13,974 bases of DNA from Candidatus Cellulosilyticum pullistercoris (GTDB lineage: Bacteria; Bacillota; Clostridia; Lachnospirales; Cellulosilyticaceae), in NCBI GenBank assembly GCA_018883705.1, contig JAHLFQ010000141.1:1-13974 (forward strand), written 5' to 3'. How positions within the stretch are numbered: position 1 is the first letter of the stretch; each line of letters begins with the position of its first letter. Positions 1-6,855 of this stretch are shown piece after piece. The notes below the pieces were generated by a model. That model saw only the letters and a list, made by a program, of their open reading frames with translations. It was not told the DNA's origin and did not search any database. Position numbers and translations under genes: made by a program.

Positions 1-2216
1 GATTAGTTGATAATAGTACATTAAATCTAGAACAAAGTGAAATAAATGAAGAAGTCTCTACTGAAAACGTAGAAAACGAGGTGCAAGATCCTTTAAATGA
101 AATAAGTACAATAGAAGAGGAACCTAGTTTCATTGACAGTTCCAGTACTGAGGAGCAACAAACAGACAATCAAGAAGAGCTAACAGAAGAAAATAATCAA
201 ACACCATCTGACTCAGAAAAAGAAGATATAACAATCCCTGAAACAACAAACGAGGATTTATTAAATAAGGTTATTCTAACCTTAAATTCTAAAACAGCTC
301 TTGTAGATGGGGAAGCAGTTGAATTATTAACAGCGCCAGTTGTTATAGAAAATACAACCTTATTACCTTTACGTTTCGTAGCAGACCAAGTGGTGGGTGC
401 TAATGTAGTTTGGGATAATCAGACTAAAACAGTGACACTTACAAAAGATGGTACAGAGGTTGTTGTTACAATTGGTAGCAAGATAGCAAAGGTGGATGGT
501 TTAGAGCTAGAATTAATTGTAGCACCTATAATAGATAATGATACAACCTTAGTACCACTAAGATTTATTAGTGAAGCCTTTAATATGCGTGTAGATTATA
601 ATAATGAAACAAAGGAGATTACTTTACATAAGGAAAATCAGATTCAAGAACCTAATAACGCACCGATTGCTTCTTTCTACTTCCCAGAAAATTATGTAGC
701 AGGGCAAACAGTAACAGCAATAAGTACAAGTATTGACCCAGATGGTGATGCGATTACAGAGCAGCTATGGAGTGTACTTTCTGGTGATAAAACACTCATT
801 AATAAAGAACTTAGTAATATGTTTAAGACACCAAGAGCAGGTACTTATACAATTGGACTTCAAGTTAAAGACTCAAAAGGACTTTGGAGTGAGTGGAGTT
901 ATCAAACAGTTATCATTGAAGCAAATAAAGCCCCAGTTATTACAAATCTTACAGCAAATAAATCAAGCTATGCACCAGGTGAGCCATTAGAGTTTTCTTA
1001 TACATATGATAATGAATCTTGGGAAACTGTAAAAGAAGGTAAATGGACTTATAGAAGTATTTCAGAACCAGAAAATAGAAATACTTTAGGTAAGCCAGAT
1101 ATGCTATTTACAGAAGGCGATTATATTATTACGCTTTATTTAGATGATGCTTATGGTAATCGTAGTGCAAAGGCAGAAACAATCGTACATATTACAGGAG
1201 ATGCTATTACATCAGAGCTTAGTTATCGTTTCACACAAGGAAAAATAGGAGACTGGATTGATAATTTCCAAAATTATAGCTATCTAAATTATAAAGATGT
1301 GACTGTAGCTAATAAAACATATCAAGAAGGAACACTCATTATGAGTGATTCACCAGAAGAAGTAGAAGGCCAAGGAATTCTATATAGAGATAAGATTAAT
1401 GGAAATGGTAGAGTACTAATTCACCATATTAATCGTATACAGAATATGACAGAAACACAAAGGCTTGCTCTCATTGTTGAAAATCCTACAGAAGAGCCAA
1501 TAACTATTAAATTAATGAACAAATCAATTAAAGGACCTGCAACAGATATTTTACGTGTAGGGCAGCTTACTTTAAGTGAATACTTAAGCGGAACAGTTCC
1601 TACAGAAACCATAACCCTAGAGCCAGGGGAAAGAAAATATATTTATGATAAGAACTGGTCATACAATACATGTATCTCTGGGCATATAGATGTAGAAACA
1701 GATGGAGATGCAACCTTTATTGTAGCAAGTTTAGGTAAAACACATACCTTACAAGATTTAGATAACTTAATATACCATTCAGCAGATGGCGTGCATTTTA
1801 GTGGTACTTATGGTGTTGTGGGAATTAATTATGAACTTGAATTAGATGGTAGTGAACCAGAAAAGCTTGTTTTAGGAAAGAAAGATTCAGGTGAATGGGT
1901 AGTAGGTTATGACGAGCGTACAAATACAATCGTAGAGAATACAGGGAATTTTGGTGTATCGTATTATATTACGGTAACAGCCCAAGAAGATACTGGTGTT
2001 ATTCTTAATAATAGAGGTGGTACTTTCCAAGGAGCTATTAAATGGAATGATACAGTTTATAATATGCCAGGAAAAGGTACATTTAGTGGTACCACAACAA
2101 AAGCCGTTGTCATGGGAGTTATAAAAAAAGGTGAGACTGTAACGATTGAGTATCTTTTACCTAATGGCTCAGCAGCACCAACTCTTATTGGTTTTATACC
2201 AAAAAGCGCTTGGTAG
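1..2216 (+). CDS. Secreted stalk-domain (copper amine oxidase N-like) protein with PKD-like modules, 5' partial
   Basis: The frame is open from base 3 to the TAG at 2214-2216, so the start lies outside the window; the in-frame GTG at 81 has no ribosome binding site and sits inside an acidic, Ser/Thr/Glu/Gln-rich linker. In order: linker (to about 255); two copper-amine-oxidase-N/stalk-type repeats (about 265-636), each with the hallmark LPLRF or VPLRF motif; a PKD/Ig-like module with a DPDGD motif (about 660-925); a second Ig-like module (about 930-1195); and a beta-rich C-terminal region of about 335 residues that I do not recognise. The stalk domain is a common extracellular module in Clostridia and Paenibacilli and does not imply amine oxidase activity; no catalytic oxidase domain is visible. 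Composition suggests an exported surface or cell-wall protein, but the signal peptide would be upstream. No LPXTG or SLH motif ends the protein. Domain calls are by eye; function is unknown. Confidence 0.85.
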   Translation, partial: LVDNSTLNLEQSEINEEVSTENVENEVQDPLNEISTIEEEPSFIDSSSTEEQQTDNQEELTEENNQTPSDSEKEDITIPETTNEDLLNKVILTLNSKTALVDGEAVELLTAPVVIENTTLLPLRFVADQVVGANVVWDNQTKTVTLTKDGTEVVVTIGSKIAKVDGLELELIVAPIIDNDTTLVPLRFISEAFNMRVDYNNETKEITLHKENQIQEPNNAPIASFYFPENYVAGQTVTAISTSIDPDGDAITEQLWSVLSGDKTLINKELSNMFKTPRAGTYTIGLQVKDSKGLWSEWSYQTVIIEANKAPVITNLTANKSSYAPGEPLEFSYTYDNESWETVKEGKWTYRSISEPENRNTLGKPDMLFTEGDYIITLYLDDAYGNRSAKAETIVHITGDAITSELSYRFTQGKIGDWIDNFQNYSYLNYKDVTVANKTYQEGTLIMSDSPEEVEGQGILYRDKINGNGRVLIHHINRIQNMTETQRLALIVENPTEEPITIKLMNKSIKGPATDILRVGQLTLSEYLSGTVPTETITLEPGERKYIYDKNWSYNTCISGHIDVETDGDATFIVASLGKTHTLQDLDNLIYHSADGVHFSGTYGVVGINYELELDGSEPEKLVLGKKDSGEWVVGYDERTNTIVENTGNFGVSYYITVTAQEDTGVILNNRGGTFQGAIKWNDTVYNMPGKGTFSGTTTKAVVMGVIKKGETVTIEYLLPNGSAAPTLIGFIPKSAW

Positions 2217-2271
2217 AAAAAATAGCTAAACAAAGTTAAAGAATCAAGGATTATAAGATTAAAAATATAGA

Positions 2272-2327
2272 AAAATAAAATAGGTCATGCACAGCATTAT
2301 AAATTGTGCGATGACCTATTTTATTTT
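2272..2327. terminator. Bidirectional intrinsic terminator between convergent genes
   Basis: A long inverted repeat pairs 2272-2293 with 2305-2327, with one bulged G at 2310 and a loop of about 11 bases. A-runs on the left arm and T-runs on the right give a U-tract in either direction. It ends the stalk-domain gene on the + strand and the sensor-kinase operon on the - strand. It overlaps the kinase stop codon at 2321-2323. Confidence 0.9.
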
Positions 2328-3484
2328 GGAAAAAATATTAGAAACTCTGTACCTTCATTAATTTTACTAGTAACGGATATTTGAGCAGAATGAACGTTAA
2401 TAATTTGCTTTGCAATAGATAGCCCCAAACCTGTGCCACCAGTATTTTTGTTTCGAGCCTTATCCACCCGATAGAAACGTTCAAATAGGTGAGAAATATG
2501 TTCCTTGGGAATACCAATACCAGTATCTTTTACAGACAAAATAATATTATGTTTAATAGTGGTACAACGGATTGTAATTTTGCCACCTTCAGGTGTGTAT
2601 TTAAGCGCGTTATCTACAAGGATACGAAGTAATTCCTTAATGAGTCCTCTATCACCAAGAAGCATAACATTTTCTGAGATTTTAGGCTCAATATCATGTT
2701 CATCATCAATAAAGCTTGTTTCTTTAATGACCTCATGACACAGAGATGAAAGATTAAAAGGTTCCTTATCTACTTCTAAGGTTTTTTTATCACTTCTAGA
2801 AAGAAAAAGGAGCTTTTCCAATAAATCTTTCATATTGGCAGTTTCTTGGGATAATGAGTTAATACTTTCTTCTAAAATAGCAGGATCATTTTTACCCCAA
2901 CGTTCTAACATTTCAGTATACCCTTGAATAATAGCAATAGGCGTACGTAATTCATGAGAGGCATCAGAAACAAATTGTTTTTGTTGATTCATATAAAGTT
3001 CTAATCGGTCTAGCATTTCATTAAAGGTAAGTGCTAAATCCTTAAGTTCATCTTTGGCACGGTTAGTGTCTAATCGATTAAGACTCGTTCCATTAATACT
3101 CTGTACACTTTCTGTCATTTCCTTAATAGGACTTAAAAGCTTATGAAGCAATTTATTGCCTAAAAGAAAGAAAACGACTAAAGAAATAATCAGAAAGATA
3201 GGTAAGATACCTAAGTAGTTATCTATAACGGATAGGGCCGAATGGGGATAAGTCGTTGTATGATAGATAATAAATTTTAGACTAGCTACATAGGTTAGAT
3301 AAAATAGCCCAATGTATAAAAGGCTATATAGGAAATTAATTTTAAAACTCATAGAAAACTTAAAGCGTCTAATAAAGACAATAAATGATTTGTAAACTAA
3401 GATAAAACTACCATTAAGGAGAGCTGATAAAAATTTAATAATGAAACCAACAGATTTAAAGATGTTCTTAAAAAGATTTATCAT
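2321..3484 (-). CDS. Two-component sensor histidine kinase (HAMP-HisKA-HATPase)
   Basis: This 387-residue membrane kinase would autophosphorylate on His and pass phosphate to the response regulator encoded just upstream. The ATG has a perfect AGGAGG at 3491-3496, 6 bases away. Visible in order: a basic/hydrophobic N-terminus, TM1 at about 50-72, a very short outside loop of about 15-18 residues, TM2 at about 90-110, a HAMP-like segment to about 160, the H-box SHELRTP with His177, the N-box with Asn292, the G1 box DTGIGIP at 320-326, an F-box FERFYRVDKAR and the G2 box GGTGLGLS at 349-356. All catalytic motifs are intact. The tiny extracellular loop suggests sensing within or at the membrane, or through a partner protein, rather than by a ligand-binding domain. 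It is last in a three-gene operon, 33 bases after the regulator. The stimulus is unknown. Confidence 0.95.
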   Translation of the reverse strand: MINLFKNIFKSVGFIIKFLSALLNGSFILVYKSFIVFIRRFKFSMSFKINFLYSLLYIGLFYLTYVASLKFIIYHTTTYPHSALSVIDNYLGILPIFLIISLVVFFLLGNKLLHKLLSPIKEMTESVQSINGTSLNRLDTNRAKDELKDLALTFNEMLDRLELYMNQQKQFVSDASHELRTPIAIIQGYTEMLERWGKNDPAILEESINSLSQETANMKDLLEKLLFLSRSDKKTLEVDKEPFNLSSLCHEVIKETSFIDDEHDIEPKISENVMLLGDRGLIKELLRILVDNALKYTPEGGKITIRCTTIKHNIILSVKDTGIGIPKEHISHLFERFYRVDKARNKNTGGTGLGLSIAKQIINVHSAQISVTSKINEGTEFLIFFPK

Positions 3485-3517
3485 TTAAAACCTCCTTTAT
3501 ACAAAGATTTTTGAGAT

Positions 3518-4210
3518 CTAATCTGCTTTGATTTGATAGCCAATGCCCCTTATAGTAAAGATTAATTTTTGTTCAAAGGGTTGGTCAATCTTATTTCTTA
3601 GATAACGAATGTAGACGTCTACAATATTGGTATCACCTATATAATTATATCCCCAAACATTTTCTAAGATTTGATTACGCGTTAAGACGATATTTTTATT
3701 TTTCATAAGATATTCAAGAAGTTCAAATTCTTTCTTGGTAAGAATAATAGGTGTGCCATTATAATTTACTTCAAACTTATCAGGATAAAGTGTTAACTTC
3801 CCACAAGACAAAGTATTTGGTTGTTTAGTTGAAAGTGAGGCAGTTTTAAGTTTAAAGAGCACACGAATACGTGCTAGCAGTTCTTCAATGGCAAAAGGCT
3901 TAGTTAAATAATCTTGTGCCCCTAAGTCGAGGCCCATTACTTTATCCATAACATCATCTTTAGCAGTTAGCATAATAACAGGTAAATCAGAGACTTGCCT
4001 GATACGCCTTAGTACTTCCATACCATTTAGAGAAGGAAGCATGACATCTAATATAACTAAATCATAAGAATGAGCTAGAGCAAGAGTAAGACCTTCTCTC
4101 CCATCATGAGAAACGGAGACTTCATAGCCTTCGTGTTGTAATTCTAGTTCCAAGAAACGTGCGATTTTAACTTCATCTTCGATAATTAATATGTGTTTAA
4201 TAAGAATCAC
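3518..4210 (-). CDS. OmpR/PhoB-family response regulator
   Basis: A receiver domain (residues 1 to about 118) is followed by a winged-helix DNA-binding domain (about 135-230). Counting from the GTG at 4208-4210, the acidic pocket is Glu11/Asp12, the phosphoryl acceptor is Asp55 (LVILDVMLPS), and the switch residues are Thr82 and Lys104 (KPF). The DNA-binding half ends in the typical YIRYLRNKID and TIRGIGYQI segments. It should be phosphorylated by the downstream kinase and act as a dimeric transcription factor. The start is odd: the GTG lies inside the ribosome-binding sequence AAGAAGGTGATTC, with no spacer. An in-frame ATT at 4199-4201, 5-6 bases further on, would give MKHILIIEDE, the usual beginning of this family. 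The true gene may therefore be 3518-4201. No in-frame ATG is close by. The gene upstream ends 12 bases away. Confidence 0.95.
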   Translation of the reverse strand: MILIKHILIIEDEVKIARFLELELQHEGYEVSVSHDGREGLTLALAHSYDLVILDVMLPSLNGMEVLRRIRQVSDLPVIMLTAKDDVMDKVMGLDLGAQDYLTKPFAIEELLARIRVLFKLKTASLSTKQPNTLSCGKLTLYPDKFEVNYNGTPIILTKKEFELLEYLMKNKNIVLTRNQILENVWGYNYIGDTNIVDVYIRYLRNKIDQPFEQKLIFTIRGIGYQIKAD

Positions 4211-4216
4211 CTTCTT
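4204..4216 (-). promoter_or_regulatory. Ribosome binding site that decides the response-regulator start
   Basis: Read on the - strand, AAGAAGGTGATTC closely matches the complement of the 16S rRNA 3' end (AAGGAGGTGATC). The GTG annotated as a start is part of this match. A ribosome bound here would be correctly spaced for the ATT at 4199-4201, not for the GTG. Confidence 0.6.
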
Positions 4217-4222
4217 ATAGCA

Positions 4223-4630
4223 TTATTTTTTTAGTTCATCAATTGTTGAATTAATTTTATTGGCGATGTCGTTTTCTCCAATAATGCTAATTCTTACTCC
4301 GAATATAATAGCGATAATAATAGCTAGGATGGAAACATGGAAACAAAGAATAATTGCAATTAAAGCAACTGAAAGGGGAACATTGACGTAGACTTTCTCC
4401 TTTTTTTTCATAATGAAGGTTGTTGCATTGAGTTTATCAATAAGTGAAGTTAATTTATCTACATTTGAAGCAGCTGATTTTGGGAGATTAATTTTCTCTG
4501 CTTTTTCTAGATAAAGTAAGGCTTCTACAACATCTCCATTACAGCGTTCTAAAGCTTCTTTAGCTTCTGTATATGAAACGTTTGCACGTTGCATTAATAA
4601 ATCGACTTGTTCTAAAGTAATAGTTGCCAT
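4223..4630 (-). CDS. UBA-like / DUF4342 membrane-anchored protein
   Basis: This 135-residue protein is first in the operon with the response regulator (12-base gap) and kinase. Residues about 5-45 form a UBA/EF-Ts-N-like three-helix unit with the typical pattern VSYTEAKEAL, a GDVVEAL turn and YLEKAE. Residues about 52-135 fit the DUF4342 pattern: an amphipathic stretch, a basic strand around KKKEKVYVNVPL, a hydrophobic segment at about 84-112 that could span the membrane, and a polar tail. The ATG at 4628-4630 has a GGAG about 9 bases upstream. The domain names come from recognition of the pattern, and no biochemical function is established for the family to my knowledge. Its position suggests a partner or modulator of the two-component system, perhaps carrying the signal to a kinase with almost no outside domain; that is inference. 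Confidence 0.8.
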   Translation of the reverse strand: MATITLEQVDLLMQRANVSYTEAKEALERCNGDVVEALLYLEKAEKINLPKSAASNVDKLTSLIDKLNATTFIMKKKEKVYVNVPLSVALIAIILCFHVSILAIIIAIIFGVRISIIGENDIANKINSTIDELKK

Positions 4631-4780
4631 ATAAATCTCTCCTATCTTTTTTATTTTATAGTTAATGCATTTTGATAATATTAGTATAGAGAAGGACTAT
4701 GAGAAAGATATAAGAAAAAGATTAAAAAATGGTGAGAAAATAAAAGTTTCATATAAAAGCTACTCAATAAACCTATAGGT

Positions 4781-4817
4781 AAAAAAATAAGAAGGTGACG
4801 AGTCACTTTCTTATTTT
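4781..4817 (-). terminator. Intrinsic terminator after the 144-residue gene
   Basis: The arms at 4784-4799 and 4802-4817 form a 16-bp stem with one G-T pair and a very tight loop. Read on the - strand it is followed by a run of T, complementary to the A-run at 4781-4787. It lies directly after the stop at 4828-4830. The remaining spacer to 4631 must hold the promoter of the DUF4342-led operon; a TATACT-like box is visible at 4683-4688 on the - strand, but no convincing -35 box. Confidence 0.85.
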
Positions 4818-4827
4818 CGTAGTATAA

Positions 4828-5262
4828 CTATATAATTTGGAAAGATTTAAAGAGCGTTGAAGTAAATACGTCTGAGTTTTCATCAGCTTCGATTACACAT
4901 TCATCTTCATCACCAAGATAGAAAAGCACCTTATCACCAGAAATGAGCCCTAAACTTAAACGAAGTTGAGGTTTCATTTCGAGAAGAAGAGCTTTTACTT
5001 CAGGTGTAAGAGAAGCAATAATCATAGAGAAGCCTTCTTTTTCTGCTAAAGTTTCTTCTAAGTTACCTAATTCATCGCTAGCTTCAATAATATGAGTAGC
5101 TGCTAAGAATTTATTTTTAAAAGTAGTAATTTCTTCTGAAAGGTTACCTTTGATTACATTTGGGAAATAAATATTTACTTTATCACATCTGTCAAAGAAG
5201 AAATTTAGAATATCTTTAAATTGAGATGATTCTAAGGTAGACAGTTTTGTATAACGTCGCAT
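4828..5262 (-). CDS. Conserved-looking hypothetical protein, 144 residues
   Basis: I do not recognise a family. The ATG at 5260-5262 has AAGGAG about 9 bases upstream, and its own promoter is at 5315-5343. The protein is soluble, acidic (especially the GDEDECVIEADENSD segment near the C-terminus) and has no signal peptide or membrane segment. It appears to be mixed alpha/beta: helical at about 10-25 and 40-75, with a strand-like SLGLISGDKVLFYLG stretch at about 102-116. The pattern of a short helical start followed by alternating strands could suit a small regulatory or adaptor protein, but nothing specific can be claimed. It lies downstream of the 96-residue gene on the same strand and ends at a strong terminator. 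It could also be read by transcription from that gene, as no terminator separates them. Confidence 0.75.
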   Translation of the reverse strand: MRRYTKLSTLESSQFKDILNFFFDRCDKVNIYFPNVIKGNLSEEITTFKNKFLAATHIIEASDELGNLEETLAEKEGFSMIIASLTPEVKALLLEMKPQLRLSLGLISGDKVLFYLGDEDECVIEADENSDVFTSTLFKSFQII

Positions 5263-5314
5263 AATTGAAACTCCTTATTTATTCATTGGAATGTAAAACC
5301 ATATATTAATTCTT

Positions 5315-5343
5315 ATTATAACCAAATTAAATAAGAGTATCAA
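5315..5343 (-). promoter_or_regulatory. Sigma-A-type promoter for the 144-residue gene
   Basis: On the - strand, TTGATA (5338-5343) and TATAAT (5315-5320) are separated by 17 bases: 5/6 and 6/6 matches to consensus with optimal spacing. It starts about 10 bases beyond the stop of the upstream gene and lies 52 bases from the start codon it serves. Confidence 0.85.
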
Positions 5344-5353
5344 TGATTATTCC

Positions 5354-5644
5354 TTAAGACATAAGCCAATCATAGGTAAATTCATGTTTAAAGGTGTCAA
5401 TCACTTGGTCGTAGTTATAAAAACCTTCATCCATTAATCGATTTGAAAGAATCATCTTAACTTCCTGATTTCCAAGCATGTTCCATACATAATTGATGAT
5501 ACCCTCAGCGGAGAATTCATTAAATAAAGACCTTGTATGCTGAAAGTCATATTTTAACTGATCAGAGGCATGAGGAGAACACATTATTGGGATAAAAAGA
5601 TTTGAGTCAAGATAGTCTATGAGTATCTGTTTTTTATTCATCAT
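5354..5644 (-). CDS. Small hypothetical protein, 96 residues
   Basis: No family is recognised. Two consecutive ATG codons (5642-5644 and 5639-5641) follow a perfect AGGAGG at 5654-5659; the first has 9-base spacing and is preferred. The protein is predicted soluble and mostly helical, rich in aromatic and acidic residues, with no membrane segment or signal peptide. One Cys lies in an MCSPHAS segment near residue 22, which is not enough to call a metal site. It ends 91 bases before the 144-residue gene on the same strand, with no terminator between them. The clear ribosome binding site and sensible composition support a real gene. No promoter could be identified in the AT-rich region upstream. 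Confidence 0.7.
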   Translation of the reverse strand: MMNKKQILIDYLDSNLFIPIMCSPHASDQLKYDFQHTRSLFNEFSAEGIINYVWNMLGNQEVKMILSNRLMDEGFYNYDQVIDTFKHEFTYDWLMS

Positions 5645-6013
5645 ATTGCATTACCTCCTATTTCATTTGCCTTTAAATTGCTTATGTTATTTTCTATTAA
5701 ATACTAGGGGTTAGCCCTTAGATTTAATGTGAAAAATATAAGTATGAAAAAAGGAAACTTAGACCATATTATATGTAAGTATTTGAGAAAATATACATAG
5801 AAAATAAAAAAATAATAAGAACATAATGGGAGAAAAATAAAGCCATAAGATTTCCAAAATCATAGGAATCTAAAATTAAAAAGGATTATAATAGAATCAT
5901 AATAGACTATGCTATGAGATGTTATAAAAAGAGTATAGATAGGATAATACGTATTTAAGTGATAAGATAAACTATTGAGAAGAAATAAAGGGGTAATAGA
6001 AGGGAGCTAAAAA
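5645..6013. other. 369-base divergent intergenic region, no gene seen
   Basis: Both strands must carry promoters here, leftward for the 96-residue gene and rightward for the hydrolase gene. The region is very AT-rich and no ORF with a ribosome binding site is present. Visible elements are a TATAAT at 5887-5892 (+ strand) without a recognisable -35 box, overlapping the first of two ATAATAGA copies (5888-5895 and 5899-5906, 11 bases apart), and an imperfect inverted repeat centred in AGGGGTTAGCCCT near 5706-5718. A good ribosome binding site (AGGGAG, 6001-6006) precedes the next gene. Confidence 0.5.
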
Positions 6014-6787
6014 ATGAAAGTCATGACGTTTAATCTAAGAGCAGATAATGTTCTAGATATTCGTAATAGATGGAAGAAGCGTTCAAGTCTTGTTGGAGAT
6101 GTCATTAGTGAATATGATTGTGATATTATTGGATTTCAAGAAGTGACAAGACAAATGGAGGATGAACTAGAGGTATACACTAAATCTTATTATAAAATGG
6201 GTGAAGGTAGAACCAGACGTTTATTTATGGAGAAGAATCCTTTGCTTATTAAAAAGGAGTTTTCTGTAATAGAAGATAATACTTTTTGGCTTTCTAAAAC
6301 CCCTTATAAAAAGAATAGTACGATATGGTATTCTTTATTTCCAAGAATTTGTACAGGGGCTATTTGTGAAATAGAAAACGGAAAGAGAATAAGAATTTAT
6401 AATACACATTTAGACTGCTTATTACCTCATGCAAGAGAGTTTGGACTAGGAGTTATTTTGGATCATATTCGTAATGAGCAAGCTAAGGAGTCTTTACCTT
6501 GTATTTTAATGGGAGACTTTAATGCGAAGCCTAACAGTAAGTTAATTCAGAAGTTTAAAAATGGTAAGTATGTAGGAAAGAGATTTATTGCTGTACAAGA
6601 GGTTAATCCTGAACTTTATAAAAAAACAACCATGGGAAGTTTTAAGGGAAGAGAAGAAGGAAGACATATCGATTATATTTTTGTAACAGAAGAGTTTAAG
6701 GTTGAGAGTATGGAAATTGTGAAATATAGTAAAGATGGTAAGTATCCATCAGATCATTATCCGCTAGTAGCAGAGCTTAAACTATAG
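6014..6787 (+). CDS. Endonuclease/exonuclease/phosphatase (EEP) family hydrolase
   Basis: This 257-residue metal-dependent phosphodiesterase-fold protein shows every core motif: MTFNLRADN near the start (Asn7), IIGFQEVT with metal ligand Glu43, IYNTHLD with His132, LMGDFNAKP with Asp168 and Asn170, HIDYIFV with Asp220, and the C-terminal SDHYPLV with Asp247/His248. It also has the conserved FWLS and FPRICTGAI segments seen in the common bacterial subfamily that begins TFNLR. It has no signal peptide, so it is probably cytosolic. The fold covers DNA repair nucleases, sphingomyelinases, inositol phosphatases and other phosphodiesterases; the substrate cannot be read from sequence, and the lack of extra DNA-binding insertions argues against exonuclease III. 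The ATG follows AGGGAG with 7-base spacing. The next gene starts 68 bases later with no terminator between, so they are probably cotranscribed. Confidence 0.9.
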   Translation: MKVMTFNLRADNVLDIRNRWKKRSSLVGDVISEYDCDIIGFQEVTRQMEDELEVYTKSYYKMGEGRTRRLFMEKNPLLIKKEFSVIEDNTFWLSKTPYKKNSTIWYSLFPRICTGAICEIENGKRIRIYNTHLDCLLPHAREFGLGVILDHIRNEQAKESLPCILMGDFNAKPNSKLIQKFKNGKYVGKRFIAVQEVNPELYKKTTMGSFKGREEGRHIDYIFVTEEFKVESMEIVKYSKDGKYPSDHYPLVAELKL

Positions 6788-6855
6788 AAAATAAGGAGTC
6801 AATATAATATAGGAAGATAATAGGGATAGAAACAAAAGATCTAAAGGGGAATGAT

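Noticed and set aside
81..83. GTG as the start of the first gene
   Set aside because: The frame stays open to the left edge, there is no ribosome binding site, and the codon lies within an acidic linker, so the gene must begin before the window.
733..990. ORF of 85 codons on the + strand
   Set aside because: It lies in another frame inside the PKD-like region of the stalk-domain gene and has no ribosome binding site or sensible composition.
1421..1612. ORF of 63 codons on the - strand
   Set aside because: Antisense shadow of the stalk-domain gene, with no initiation signal.
2505..2738. ORF of 77 codons on the + strand
   Set aside because: Antisense shadow of the kinase ATPase domain, whose motifs are intact on the other strand.
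4771..4780. Perfect palindrome ACCTATAGGT as an operator
   Set aside because: It is short, about 140 bases from the nearest start codon and next to a terminator, with no second copy in the window.
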